From assembly GCA_036927565.1 (NCBI GenBank), contig JAYESD010000007.1:132158230-132222229 (forward strand): a stretch of 64,000 nt of DNA, in the 5' to 3' direction. The DNA is from Tuctoria greenei (Eukaryota; Streptophyta; Magnoliopsida; Poales; Poaceae). This document shows, one piece after another, positions 45,569 to 57,138 of this stretch. Made by a program: the position numbers and the translations under genes. Each line of letters starts with the position of its first letter. The stretch's first letter is position 1. The notes under the pieces were generated by a model. The model searched no databases and was not told where the DNA came from. It saw only the letters and a list, made by a program, of their open reading frames with translations.

Positions 45569-46435
45569 ATCTCCTGGAGGAGAGATGTGGACAAATATAG
45601 TATGTCCAAAAGTAGGCCTTAGAATAAGGGGGGTAGACTTCTTTGCCAACCTCATTGTTTTGGATTCTCAAGGATTGGACATTATACTTGGTATGGACTG
45701 GTTGAGGGAGCAAATGGAGTTATTGAATGTGCCACAAAGACGGTGAAGTTAACAAATGAGGAAGGGATCAACATAGAGGTGGAAACAACTCAACATGCAC
45801 CGAAGCAAGTGGAGCTGAATCACATGGATAGTGCTGCAATTGAGGAAATTCCAGTGGTGTGTGAATTTTTGGACGTGTTCCCGGATGAGTTGTCAGGTAT
45901 GTCGCTTGATCGAGACATTGAGTTTGTTATTGAATTGATACCTGGAACTGCACCTATAGCTAAGAGGCCATATAGGATGCCTCCTAAGGAGTTAGCGGAG
46001 CTCAAGAAGCAAATTCAAGAGTAACTAGAGAAGGGTTTTATTTGCCCAAGCTATTCACCTTGGGGAGCACCCGTGTTGTTTGTGGACGAGAAGGATGGAT
46101 CACAAAGAACGTGTGTTGATTACCAAGCTCTCAACAAGGTGACAATCAAGAACAAGTATACCTTGCTCCGCGTAGAGGACTTGTTTGATCAGATGAAGGG
46201 TGCTTGTATTTTCTCCAAAATTGATTTGAAGTCAGGTTACTTCCAAATGAAGATTAGACCATCAAACATACACAAAACAACTTTTAGGACACGGTATGGA
46301 TCTTATAAGTACACCGTGATGTCCTTTGGATTAACCAATGCACACTCCTACTTTATGTACCTCATGAATAAGGTCATCATAGAGTACTTGGAAAAGTTTG
46401 TAGTGGTGTTCATTGACGACATCATGATCTACTAG
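45393..46435 (+). pseudogene. Outer chromovirus protease and reverse transcriptase start
   Basis: The protease reads TMLFNSGASHLFIAPKYVAK (catalytic Asp replaced by Asn) with IILGMDWLREQM. A frame slip at 45743 leads to EEIPVVCEFLDVFPDELSGM and RT (LIPGTAPIAKRPYRMPPKEL). A TAA at 46022 is followed by GAPVLFVDEKDGSQRTCVDY, FSKIDLKSGYFQMKI and the catalytic VVVFIDDIMIY, stopped at 46433-46435. Confidence 0.88.
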
Positions 46436-46462
46436 AATGATGAAAAGGAGCATGAGGAACAC

Positions 46463-47374
46463 TTGATGCTTAAGTTGCAAAAATTGAGAGAGCATCAATT
46501 GTATGCCAAGTTCAACAAGTGTCAGCTTTGGTTGAGAGAGGTGTCACTTTTGGGTCACATCATCTCAGGAGGAGGAGTATCAGTTGACCCCATAAAAGTG
46601 AGAGATGTGCTAAAATGGGAGCCACCGCAAAATGTGAAGGAAATAAGGAGTTTTCTTGGGATGGATGGATATTACCGTAGGTTCATCAAGGATTTCTCCA
46701 AGATAGCCAAACCCATAATAGAATTACTAATGAAGGGGAAGGCTTTTCAATGGACTAAAGCTTGTCAAGAAAGTTTTGAGGAGTTGATGAAGAGGCTAAC
46801 CACAACCCTAGTTTTGGTTTTGCCAGACGTGAGCAAGAGTTTTGACATTTATTGTGATGCATCGAGACAAGGACTTGGATGTGTATTGATGCAAGAAGGT
46901 CAAGTAGTAGCCTATGCATCGATGCAATTGAAGAATCATGAGCAAAACTATCCGACTCATGATTTGGAACTAGCAGTTGTGGTCCATGCATTGAAGATTT
47001 GGAGACACTTCATCCTTGGACATAGGTGCGATATTTACACGGATTATAAGAGTCTTAAGTATATTTTCAAACAAACGGATTTGAATTTGAGACAACAAAG
47101 GTTGTTGGAGCTCATCAAGGACTATGATGTGGGAATTAACTATCACCCAGGGAAGGCTAATGTAGTGGCCGATGCTTTGAGTCGGAAAGGAGTAAGTAAT
47201 AAACTAACAATTCGAGAGTTGCCATCCAAGTTATGCAAGGAGTTTGAACGGTTGAACCTCGGATTTGTGAATGAGAAGGGAATAATAGAGTTAAATCCGA
47301 CCTTGGAGCGAGATATTCAAGAGGGTCAAACCAAGGATGAGGAAATTCAAGAAATCAAGGAAAGGGCCCAATAA
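46463..47374 (+). pseudogene. Outer chromovirus RT end and RNase H
   Basis: RT thumb (LREHQLYAKFNKCQLWLREV, FLGMDGYYRRFIKDFSKIAK) and RNase H (SKSFDIYCDASRQGLGCVLM, HDLELAVVVHALKIWRHFIL, IYTDYKSLKYIF, NVVADALSRK). The frame is open for 303 codons, the longest intact pol piece in this element. Confidence 0.9.
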
Positions 47375-47437
47375 GGGAGATAATTCAGATTTGATGAGGA
47401 TGAACATGGTACCTTATGGCTTGGAAAAAGGATTGTC

Positions 47438-48770
47438 GTGCCTAATGTGAAACATATTCGGGAGACAATACTAAAGGAGGCACATGACTCACTTTACTCA
47501 ATTCATCCTAGTTGTATGAAGATGTACATGGACTTGAAGACATGCTATTGGTGGAATAGCATGAAAAAGGACATAGTTGAATATGTAGCATTGTGTGATG
47601 TGCCAACGAGTAAAGGCGGAACATCAAAGGCCAGCTGGATTATTGCAGCCATTGAAGGTTTCAGAGTGGAAGTGGGAAGAAATTGGTATGGACTTTATAG
47701 TTGGTTTACCGCGCACCTAGTCCGGTTACAATTCAATATGGGTTATTGCAGATTGTTTGACCAAATCAGCTCATTTTATTCCTGTCAAGACCACCTATAC
47801 CACCACGAAGCTAGCAGAATTGTATATGAAGCATATTGTGTGTCGACATGGAGTACTGAAGAAGATAATATCGGATAGAGGTTCCCAATTTACCTCTAGG
47901 TTCTAGGAGAAACTACATGAAGCATTGGGAACGAGGTTGAATTTCAGCTCAACATATCACCCCAGACCGATGGACAAACTGAGAGGACCAATCAGATTTT
48001 AGAAGACATGTTAAGAGCTTGGGCTTTGAAACATGGGAAAAGTTGGGTCAAAAGCTTGCCACATGCGGAATTCTCATATAACAATAGTTACCAAGCAAGT
48101 TTGAAGATGGCGCCATACTAAGCATTACATAGAAGGAAGTGTAGGACACCTTTGTTCTGGAATGAGATAGGAGAGAATCAAGTGTTTGGACCTGATGTGT
48201 TGCAAGAAGCTGAGAAACAAGTACAGATTATTCGTGAAAACTTGAGGGCTGCTCAATCAAGGCAACAAGGCTATACGTACAATAGGAGAAGAAAACTAGC
48301 CTTCGAAGTGGGAGACTTCGTATATCTCAAGGTGTCACCAATGCGAGGTCATAAGAGGTTTAACATAAGAGGCAAGCTAGCACCTCGTTATATTGGACCA
48401 TTCAAGATTTTGGAAAAAAAGGGGAGATAGTAGCATATAAGTTGGACATGCTAACTCATCTTCCAAATGTACATGATGTGTTCCATGTTTCCCAGCTCAA
48501 TAAGTGCTTGAGGGTACAGAAAGAACAAGTGCCAATGGAAGATTTGGAGCTAGAGGCAGATTTGACGTATGCCGAGCAACCGGTCAAAATCTTGGAAACC
48601 AAGGAGAGTCGCAAGAAACAAGGCTATTAGATGGTGTAAAGTTCAGTGGAAGCATCATACATAATCGGAAGCAACATGGGAGCCGGAGGATGATCTCAAG
48701 AAGGAATTTCCCTATCTCTTCTCTTTCGCGTCGAATCTCGAGGGCGAGATTCATTTTAAGAGGGGTGAGT
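47438..48770 (+). pseudogene. Outer chromovirus integrase and chromodomain-like end
   Basis: H2C2 finger remains (KEAHDSLYSIHPSCMKMYMD...YVALCDVP), a degraded core (IISDRGSQFTSRF near 47870, TDGQTERTNQ in another frame), then 48152-48630 with YTYNRRRKLAFEVGDFVYLK, APRYIGPFKIL and HDVFHVSQLNKCLRV. After a stop, 48630-48770 in mixed frames gives EATWEPEDDL-like sequence, a chromodomain remnant. GGCGAGATTCATTTTAAGAGGGG before the LTR is the polypurine region. Confidence 0.82.
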
Positions 48771-48771
48771 T

Positions 48772-51050
48772 TGTAACACCCTCATTTTCATGCATCATGC
48801 CCTCCATCCATCATTAAATATGTTTAATATTAATCCACATAAAAGGAACAATTTTAAAATGAATTATAAACAAACCGCACTTAAGAATTCTGAGAAGTGC
48901 GGACTAGTCCAATTTCTCTCCGACTTCCATCGGACTTGTCCGTTTTGCTGTGGACTAATATGTTTTTCTCTCTGGACACTTTCGGACTTGTCCGGTCTAT
49001 TGCCGACTAGTCCGATATTCCAACTCATTGAAATTTTGCTAAGTCCCTGGACTTGTTAGGACTTGTCCGATATCCTAGCAGACTTGTCCGTTTTCCCCTC
49101 TGACTAAAGTCGGACTTGTCCGATTTTGGTCAAACTTGATTGTTTTTCCCTTCTGGATAAGTTCGGACTTCTCCGATGTCCAGTTCGGACTTGTCTGATA
49201 TCTCTCTGACTAACGTCGGACTAGTTTGGCCCTTTTCGGGCTTTGTTCGGTAAATCACGACTCCGAGTTGATCTTTTGTCTCACGACTTGTTTCTTGGGT
49301 TTTACGTTAAGTGGGTCTAGGGACATCGTGCCTAACTCTTTTAGAGCCCACGTGGGACTCCAAATCGACCCCTACTCATCTCAAACTTGAAATCCACCCA
49401 ACTCTAGCCCTCCATCTCTATATAAACAACCCCACCCATTGGCTTGACATCTATTTGCCACTTTTCAACCACACTAAAACCCTAGCTCCTGAATAGCCAC
49501 CACCAAAAAGGGAGAAGGAGATCCAAATCAAGAAGAAGAAGAGGAGGAAACGAAAGAGGATCAAGATCTTCATCAAATTTTTGATCTTCATCAACACAAT
49601 TCACCATTAAGTTCTTCATCAACCCTAGATCATCAAAGATCCAAGTGTTGCCTCCAAATCCCTTGATTCATTGGAGCCCCAAACACCTGGTATACCTTCT
49701 ACTTCCTTTTTTTGCACGTGAATTCAACTCCAATTCTCCAAATTCACGTCGATATAGAAAATCCTAGTTCGCTGTTTCTGCGAAGTGTAGACTAATCTGG
49801 TCCCTAGCGGACTAGTCCAATTTTACTAGCTAAATTGTGTTGCATTAAACCTAAAATGATTCAAATCAATTCCAAACATGTATAAACTTGTTAAAAACTA
49901 TTAGAACTAGTTAGTAAACATTAAAAGCAACTCATTAACTAGCTTTACTTCACATTTGCATTAATCATGCATGTGATGTCATATTGAGTAATATATGTGC
50001 ATATATTGATTGTAATTCTTGTCTTGTATGTTTATTGCACAATTTAGATGTGTTAGAGAGTGTTGCGGAGGATCTCCAACACCAGGAGTTTGAAGGCTTT
50101 GACCCGAACCAATCCCATGAGCAAGGCAAGTGTCCTTGAACATATTGATCCTGTTTTGGCAATAAATGTTTTGTTTGCAAAACTGCATGATTGTGTCAAT
50201 ATGATGAGAAATCCTATGTAGGAAGTTTACTAGCTTTGTTTAACCACCCTTGTCACCTGGAATTCATGGTAGAGAGTCAGGAAGGGCTTTTTACTTTTTG
50301 CTTCGCTTAATTAATTGGGATGGGAAAACAACTATATTATCTAATAATGCATTAATGAGATTATGGTTAATATGATTTGGTAATGGGTGATCTAAGAAAG
50401 CCTGGTATGTGGATGTGTTGGATGTTATGGTGGTTTGCTTGCTTTAGATCTAAGGATCAGTTCATGCGAGAATAAGCGAGGACTACAATGCCACCACGAG
50501 GCCAAGTATGGGTGTAGCGTAGCTGATTAATTAGGGCTTTGCCAGTGCTGTTTGGCACATACATAATATATATTGCTTTTCAAATGTTTTAATGTACTTT
50601 TCAGCACTCATCCATTATTATATTCATCATTTGTATCAGCTACATGTCATACTTTCCACACTTGCTAAGTATGACATGTACTCACTCTTGCAATTCCTCT
50701 CCCCAACAGTTGCAGGTCAGATTTGGGAGTACGATGATAATGCGGAGTTCTAGGCCGTGTCTGCCATCAGCTTGCCTGTGGTGTTGATTGGAGCTGTGCT
50801 ATACTCTCTTGCTTAGTTGCATAGTTGCTTAATTAGTTTATTTGTGCTGCATTAGTTTAAACTTGTCATTAATTATTTATTAAAGCTTGTATTCAAGGAT
50901 ATAATGAATTGTGAAATAAAAACTGGTTAATTAATCTTGTTATGTGGTAATTTTCTGTATATTCTTTTGTGATGCACTTGTGTATGTGTGTTGAACATCC
51001 TGGGCACACATATACTGCACTTGATTCATTTTTCAGAACCGGGTGTCACA
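48772..51050 (+). repeat. Chromovirus outer copy, 3' LTR
   Basis: Starts TGTAACACCC right after the polypurine stretch and ends GGGTGTCACA. It is about 580 bases shorter than the other LTRs because of a deletion near 50556 (GTGCTGTTTGG joins CACATACATAATAT). It has the palindrome array 48901-49250 and TATATAAA at 49419. Confidence 0.9.
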
Positions 51051-53846
51051 CACACACACACACAAATCCTGGTACGTTCTGGCGTTCTATTGTGCAAGTT
51101 GTTCGCCAAGATAATTCTATGCGGGAATGTCCTTTGGCTGTTCCAAAGGGAAAGGATCTAGAAGGAGAAATCCCCCGTGCTGCAGATCTACAGTATCCCG
51201 AGAAGAAAGTTCACTTTGCTCCATGGCTGTCGACGGCGGTCTTCCGTGAGGAAGACGAACCACAGTGTCTCCTCGGACTGGGCCATTGCAGTCTCGACAA
51301 GGGACTCAACTCAACTGATTCATGTTGTTGGGCCGTGAATGGGCTTAGTAAGGCAGATTGGACTTCGATGCTTTGTGACTCGAGACCTGGCTCAGAGCAT
51401 CTATTACCTTGTCCCGTCCCAAGAGAGTCACCTTGGCAAACGGTGAAAAAAAAGATTTTGGTGGCGGAAAGATCGTCGGGCATGTCTCACCACCGAGCCA
51501 GACCAATCCGGCATGGAACACTTCAAGGCTCGTCTTAAAGGACGATGTTATTACTGCTTCGCTAAAGATCATCTCCGACGGGATTGCGGAGATCCACGAT
51601 GCTGCTGGAGATGTGGGGCGAGCTGGCATATCTTGCCTCACTGCCCAAGAAGATCTCTCAGAATTAATACTCAACATGACACAACCCGTATAAGAGAGAA
51701 GCACCAGTCCTTGGGTCGATACACTAGTAACACCAACAGCGAGCAAAAACTATCACTGCAGGTGGCAATAGACAGAAGAAGATCGCTTGGAGGTGAGGGT
51801 GCTGCGCGTCAGCCTAGTGCGCACCGGGAGGATGACTCATGGCGTGAGGGGAGGGGCCGTCATCTGGCGTCCACTAGGGAGCCGGCCCTATGGTTCCCTG
51901 ACGACCCAAGACTCTACCCTCGGTTTGCTGAAAAGATGGCAGTGCTATCAGAAGACATGATGGAGAGGAGGACATGCTAGCAAATATAGCGCTCCTGGTT
52001 ACGGAGGAAGGAGCGATTGGGATGAGTTCATGAAAGGAGCTGAAGGACACCATCATTCATCACATTGAGTTACGGGAGTATGAATTCCATATCTTCAGAA
52101 GCTCTTCGGAGCCTTCCTTGATCCTGTTCAATGGGTCTGCACTAAGAGATGTGGTCTTTGCTAGGGGTCACATAGTTGAGGGCCCCTTTGACTTCCGTTT
52201 TCACTCTTGGGACAAAGATGTCCATGGTGATAGGTGTGTAATTCCTTATCACGTCAAGATTAGCCTTGAAGGGATACCTCATCATTGTGGTATGAGGAGA
52301 TAGCTGCTAAAATTTTGGGTGATACATGTGCCATTCATCATGTTGCTTTACCCTTCAAGCAGCGGGGGGGGGGGGGGGGGGGGGACATGAGGGTGTTTGT
52401 TTGCGGGACATTTTGTGAGGACTCAAATCTTATTCCACAAGTGGTTTACTTAACTCTTGCAAGTAGACCGGGTCAGCCAGGGCAAGATCATCGGGTCCAC
52501 TTTACAAGGCCGAGAGCTCTACAACATGGGATTGTGTACAAAATCCTGGTGCACATCGACCATGTTGAAGACTTAATGTTTTATCATTATTCTTCTGAAG
52601 AGCTCACTGCAGACGGGAGGATGCATATGAGAGAATTTTGGTGGCATTTTGGTCAGATGGATGGTGATGTGGATCAGCGACCATTGGATCAATCTTGTCA
52701 TTTGGAAGGAATTTGTTGTCGCTCCCCCCGAGATGATGAAGATCATGATGATGGTGGTTGTCGCTCAAGACCCCGCCCTATCAATACTAGGATGGCACGT
52801 TGGATCGAAGAATGGCACGTTGGATCGAAGGTCGGTCCCCAGAGCGGGGCCACAGAGGAGATGGGCACAAAGGTGTACCTTATCGGCGCTGGCAGGAATA
52901 TGGGAGAAGTTACTCTCCTTCCCCAAATGTTAGGAAAGCCATGAGACAAATATGGAGGATCAAGGGCGAGCAGTCAAGAATGTGTGGTGGCTCCAGTGAA
53001 ACTTGGGACACGAGTTTCGCTGATTCAGACCATGTCCCCCCCCCCCCCCTTATTATGGCCGTGAGACAGTTGAACAGCCCCCTATTATTGGAAATAATAC
53101 CATGGATGAAGAAGCGGTTGATGAGATGGAAAATTTGGCTCACAATGCTGCTGGATCTGATGCTATTGTTGTCCCTTTAGTGAGTCTCCCTTCAGCTATG
53201 ATGGTTTCTGACTCTGCTTCATCAAATAGGAAGCCTGTAGTGCCCAATTTGGCCCTGTCTCAAGGTACAGGAGAGGATGCTACTATTAACTTTGTTGAGG
53301 GGGACACCCAGCTGCCTTGCTCTGAACCAATTCCCAACCCACCCCTGCAGGATGGAGGAGTTCCTCCCGAGGAATCGGAGCATCCTGTGAATGCTACCTC
53401 AGATGCACTGCACAGGCTGAAGTCCTTAAGCCCGTGGAATCGTCTCTGCTCCCCATCTAGCAGAAGAATCAGAGGCATTGTCTACTGTTACTGCTGAGCA
53501 AGTGGACACAGATGAACCAACAGGGGCAAGGCGCAGCCCAAGACTTGAGGCCAAATGCAGGAAGCAGAAGCCAGCTGTCAGACTGGCACAGGAAGTATTG
53601 GCCAAAAAATTGGGTCTGCTAAAACAGGATGCGGTATTGGATAACAAGACTCTTCAACAGTACTTCAACAAGTACATGAATCCGCTGTCATCGGCGGCGC
53701 TGGAAGCGATCAAGACTCTTTCAGCGGTTGCTGAGAAGAAGAAAAAGAAGCGGGTGAAGGATCGCAAGAAGGAACCTGTGCACAACAAGAAGGTTAAGGA
53801 GAAGGCGCAAGAAGCTCCTGCAGTGGAGGTCGCTGGTGACCAATGA
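51051..53846 (+). pseudogene. LINE ORF1 (nucleic-acid-binding protein)
   Basis: Pieces in shifting frames. 51051-51538 begins NPGTFWRSIVQVVRQDNSMR. 51513-51980 carries knuckles CYYCFAKDHLRRDC and CCWRCGASWHILPHC. 52285-52944 has RPGQPGQDHRVHFTRP. 53102-53846 is acidic and then Lys-rich (KKKKKRVKDRKKEPVHNKKV). It includes an 18-G tract (52367-52384) and a C tract near 53037-53050 that may be sequencing or replication slippage sites. ORF1 proteins package LINE RNA. Confidence 0.75.
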
Positions 53847-54209
53847 TGTGTTACTGGCATGATTACCCAATAAGAGTTGTATGCTCCCTTGGTATGGGAG
53901 ACATGGTGTTGCAAGGAAGCCATGTCGTATTTTGTGGTCTCATGTTAGCTGTCAAGCGGGAGTTGTCTTTTGTTCAGCGTCCATCTACTGTCATAACTAA
54001 AGAAAGGTCGTTGCTATGCTCTCTTTTGTTTAAGGTATGTAGTGTTGAAGTGTCTGTTTGCGGTCAAGCACCTAGTAGTAAGGCCTGCTATGCACTGTTA
54101 TTGAAGGTGTCATTAGCCCAACGGCATGGGCAAGTAGTCGTGTTATGTCTTTCCTCCCAGTTGGTATGTTTTTAGAGTATTAATGGATGAAGTGATCAAC
54201 AATTATACC

Positions 54210-56979
54210 ATGTTATCTTGAAATGTGTGGGGTTTAAACAACACTGCGAGACAAACTGAAGTTCAACAAATAGTACAGACGTATAGACCGATGATAGTGT
54301 GTTTGCAGGAAACTAAATTAGAGGAAGTCAGTACGCAGGTAATTAGAAGCACCCTGGGGATCCAGTATGAAAGGAGTTTTGATTTCCTACCAGCCCATGG
54401 TACTCGGGGTTGCATCATACTTGCTTCTGATGGAAATTATATAACCTTATCCAATTTCTGTTACTGGACATATGCAATCTCTGCCACAATTACTGATATC
54501 AGAACACCAAGATCGTCCACGATTAGAGGAGTGTATGGGCCACAACTGGACATGGAGAAGAGGCACTTCCTATCTGAATTGCGACACATTAAGTCAGTTG
54601 CTAAACCTGCGTGGCAGGTGATTGGAGGCTTCAATTTATTATATCAGGAAGAGGATAAAAATAATGGAAGTCTGAACTGAAGGATGATGTCACGTTTTCG
54701 GAGGACTATTAACACTATGGAGGTCATGGAGGTCCCTCTTATGGGAAGGCGGTTCACGTGGTCTAATGCACAAGCTCAACCGACGATGACGAGAATCGAT
54801 AGAGCTTTTGTATCAGTGGACTGGCAGGAAACTTATGCTAACTCGACTCTACAACCAATATCATAATCAATCTCAGACCATTGTCCAATTGTACTGCAAC
54901 CCCTCGTAGAACCTCCAAGAGTTGCAGCCTTCAGGTTCGAAAATTTCTGGTTAGGCATGCCGGGTTTTCATGAATGTGTTAGTCAGGTTTGGGCTAAACC
55001 TGTCCAACCAGAGCATCACCCCATGATGGTCCTGCACATCAAATTATATCGCGTGGCAAAGGCACTAAGAACATGGTCCAGAACACTAATACCTCAAGGC
55101 AGACTTGCGCTGCATATTTGTAGAGAGGTCATCCTCCGGCTTGATGAGGCAAGTGAGTTCAGAGATATCACACCATAGGAGAAGGAAATTAAAGAATTTT
55201 TGAAAATGCGAATTTTAGGGCTGGCGGCCATTAAAAAATCAAGAGCAACACAGCTCTCACGCCTCACCTGGCTCCGAAAAGGGGACACTAAAACATGTTA
55301 CTTTCACGCTGTGGCCAATATGCGTAAGAAAAGGGATTTTATTCAGATCCTGAAATGTGGTTCAGAGGTGGTAATCACTCAGGAAGACAAGCACAAGGTG
55401 ATTTTTTATCACTTTCTGGAACAAATGAGAACACACCAGCCCCGAGAATTTGGACTTAATCTACATAATGTAAATTGGCCCTCTAGAAATCTGCAACATT
55501 TAGATAATCCTATATCTGAGGAGGAAGTGACCAAGGTTATCAGAGAACTGCCAAGGGATAAGGCCCCTGGACCGAATGGGTTCAATGGTAAGTTATTTTC
55601 TTCGTGTTGGGATATTATTAAGAGTGACTTCCTGAATGCAGTAGACCAATTCAATAATCTGAACCAGCATGGTCTTCACCTACTTAATCAGGCCACAGTG
55701 GTCCTTATTCAAAAGAAAGGAGATGCTCTGACATTAAAGGACTACATACCAATCAGTCTTACACATTCTTTTGCTAAGGTAATTTCAAAAGTCTTAGCCA
55801 ATAGGCTTGCACCTGAGCTTGACAAAATTGTTTCCTTGAATCAAAATGCCTTTATAAAGAAAAGATGCATCCATGATAACTTCATATTTGTTCATCAAGC
55901 AATCAAATATCTGCACCACAAGAAGACCCCTGCCTTATTCGTGAAATTGGATATCTCTAAAGCGATTGACAGTGTGAATTGGGCCTACATGATGGATACA
56001 ATGAAGCACTTAGGCTTTGGACAGCAGCGGAGGGGCTGGATAGCTGCACTCTGGGGTACTTCTTCATCATCTTTTTTGTTGAATGGTGAGCCTGGCAAGA
56101 GAATCATTCATGCTCGAGGTGTTCGTTAGGGAGATCCGTTATCATCCATGTTGTTTCTTCTTACTATGGAACCTCTTATCAAATTATTCCAGGCTGCGCA
56201 GCAGGTTGGTTTGTTGGGAGAGCTACCTCGACTCAAGGATCATCTTCGAGTGTCCCTTTACGCGGACGATGCTGCTGTTTTTCTTCAACCAGTTGCTCAG
56301 GACATGGTGGTTACTAATAGAATTCTGTATATATTCGGTCGGGCCAAAGGATTAATAACAAACATGGTTAAAACTGAAGTCTACCACATAAGATGCTCTG
56401 CGATGGAATGGCAACAAATAGGTGAGGACCAGCTGGCGCTGTCTGAGTTTCCTTGTTCCTACCTGGGCATTCCTCTACATGTTAGCAAACTCTCACGCGA
56501 AGTGTTTTAGCCATTGCTGCAACGAGTAGCTGCAAAGCTCTCAGGATGGAAAAGAAATTTGTTATCTTATTCGGGCCGTGAGGTATTAATAAAATCAGTT
56601 CTATCAGCCATGCCGACTTACCTCATGACTGTGTACAAGCTACCATCCTGGGTGATATAAGCAATTGACAAATACAGGAAGGCATTCTACGGAAGGGGGA
56701 GGACCCAGATCAAGTAAAAGGGGGGCATTGTTTGGTTAAATAGAAAGTATGTGTGAGACCCAAAAAATGGGGTGGGTTAGGAATCAAGGATCTTCAGAAG
56801 TTTGGCAGAGCACTTCGTCTAAGATGGTTGTGGCATAATCGGGATGAGTATGAACGGCCTTGGAAAAATCTGATCAGTCACCAAAGTTTAACATAACATC
56901 AATTATTTTTTGCTTCAAAATCCTAATTGGGGATGGCAAAAACACACTTTTTTGCGAGGCCAATTGGTTACATGGTCAC
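54210..56979 (+). pseudogene. LINE ORF2: endonuclease and reverse transcriptase, truncated
   Basis: The ATG at 54210 is followed by MLS, a stop where Trp is expected, then NVWGLN. Endonuclease motifs: VCLQETKLEE (Glu), VIGGFNLL (usual GDFN is GGFN), SISDHCPIVL (Asp-His). RT motifs: RELPRDKAPGPNGFNGKLF, LNQATVVLIQKKGDA, ALFVKLDISKAIDSVNW, the catalytic SLYADDAAVFL near 56256-56290, and FPCSYLGIPLHV. At least eight stops. The end is lost at 56979, where another element begins. Confidence 0.88.
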
Positions 56980-57138
56980 TGTCGGTACCCTGCAGACCGG
57001 GTACCCTCACAAACAGGATGAAGACACCGGAGCATATCCGAAGGCGCCACGTGTTCTGAAGTTGCCAAGGCCTCAGCCTCCCGCAAGACCTAGCCCCGGT
57101 GCTGACACGTGGGACCCGAAGAATGGGATATAGGCCCT
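56980..57138 (+). mobile_element. Fragment of a second Tat-like LTR
   Basis: Starts TGTCGGTACCCTGCAGACCG, close to the start of the Tat LTR at 16609 (TGTCGGTACCCTGCGTACCG), followed by CCGAAGGCGCCACGTG and CCCCGGTGCTGACACGTG-like stretches. Only the first 159 bases are present before the SIRE-type LTR begins. The remainder probably lies beyond the window on the far side of that element. Confidence 0.65.

Larger units (their letters stand above)
33191..51050 (+). mobile_element. Ty3/gypsy chromovirus (Tekay/RIRE3-like), outer copy
   Basis: The target duplication CACAC lies at 33186-33190 and 51051-51055. The 5' LTR is 33191-33893 plus 41791-43945 (split by a relative), and the 3' LTR is 48772-51050. 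LTRs begin TGTAACACCC and end GGGTGTCACA (or GTCCCA). The Met-type binding site lies at 43946. gag has a CCHC knuckle; pol runs protease, RT, RNase H, integrase, and a degraded chromodomain-like end. LTRs of nearly 3 kb and the chromodomain after integrase fit the Tekay/Del branch. Coding regions are broken. Confidence 0.92.
32520..56979 (+). mobile_element. LINE retrotransposon split by a chromovirus
   Basis: The 5' part (about 32520-33190) and the main part (51051-56979) join at the CACAC target duplication of the chromovirus. Order: ORF1 with CCHC knuckles, then ORF2 with endonuclease and reverse transcriptase, as in plant L1-type elements. The 3' end is cut at 56979 by an LTR fragment, so the end of ORF2 and the poly-A tail are missing. 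The 5' border is uncertain. Confidence 0.82.
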
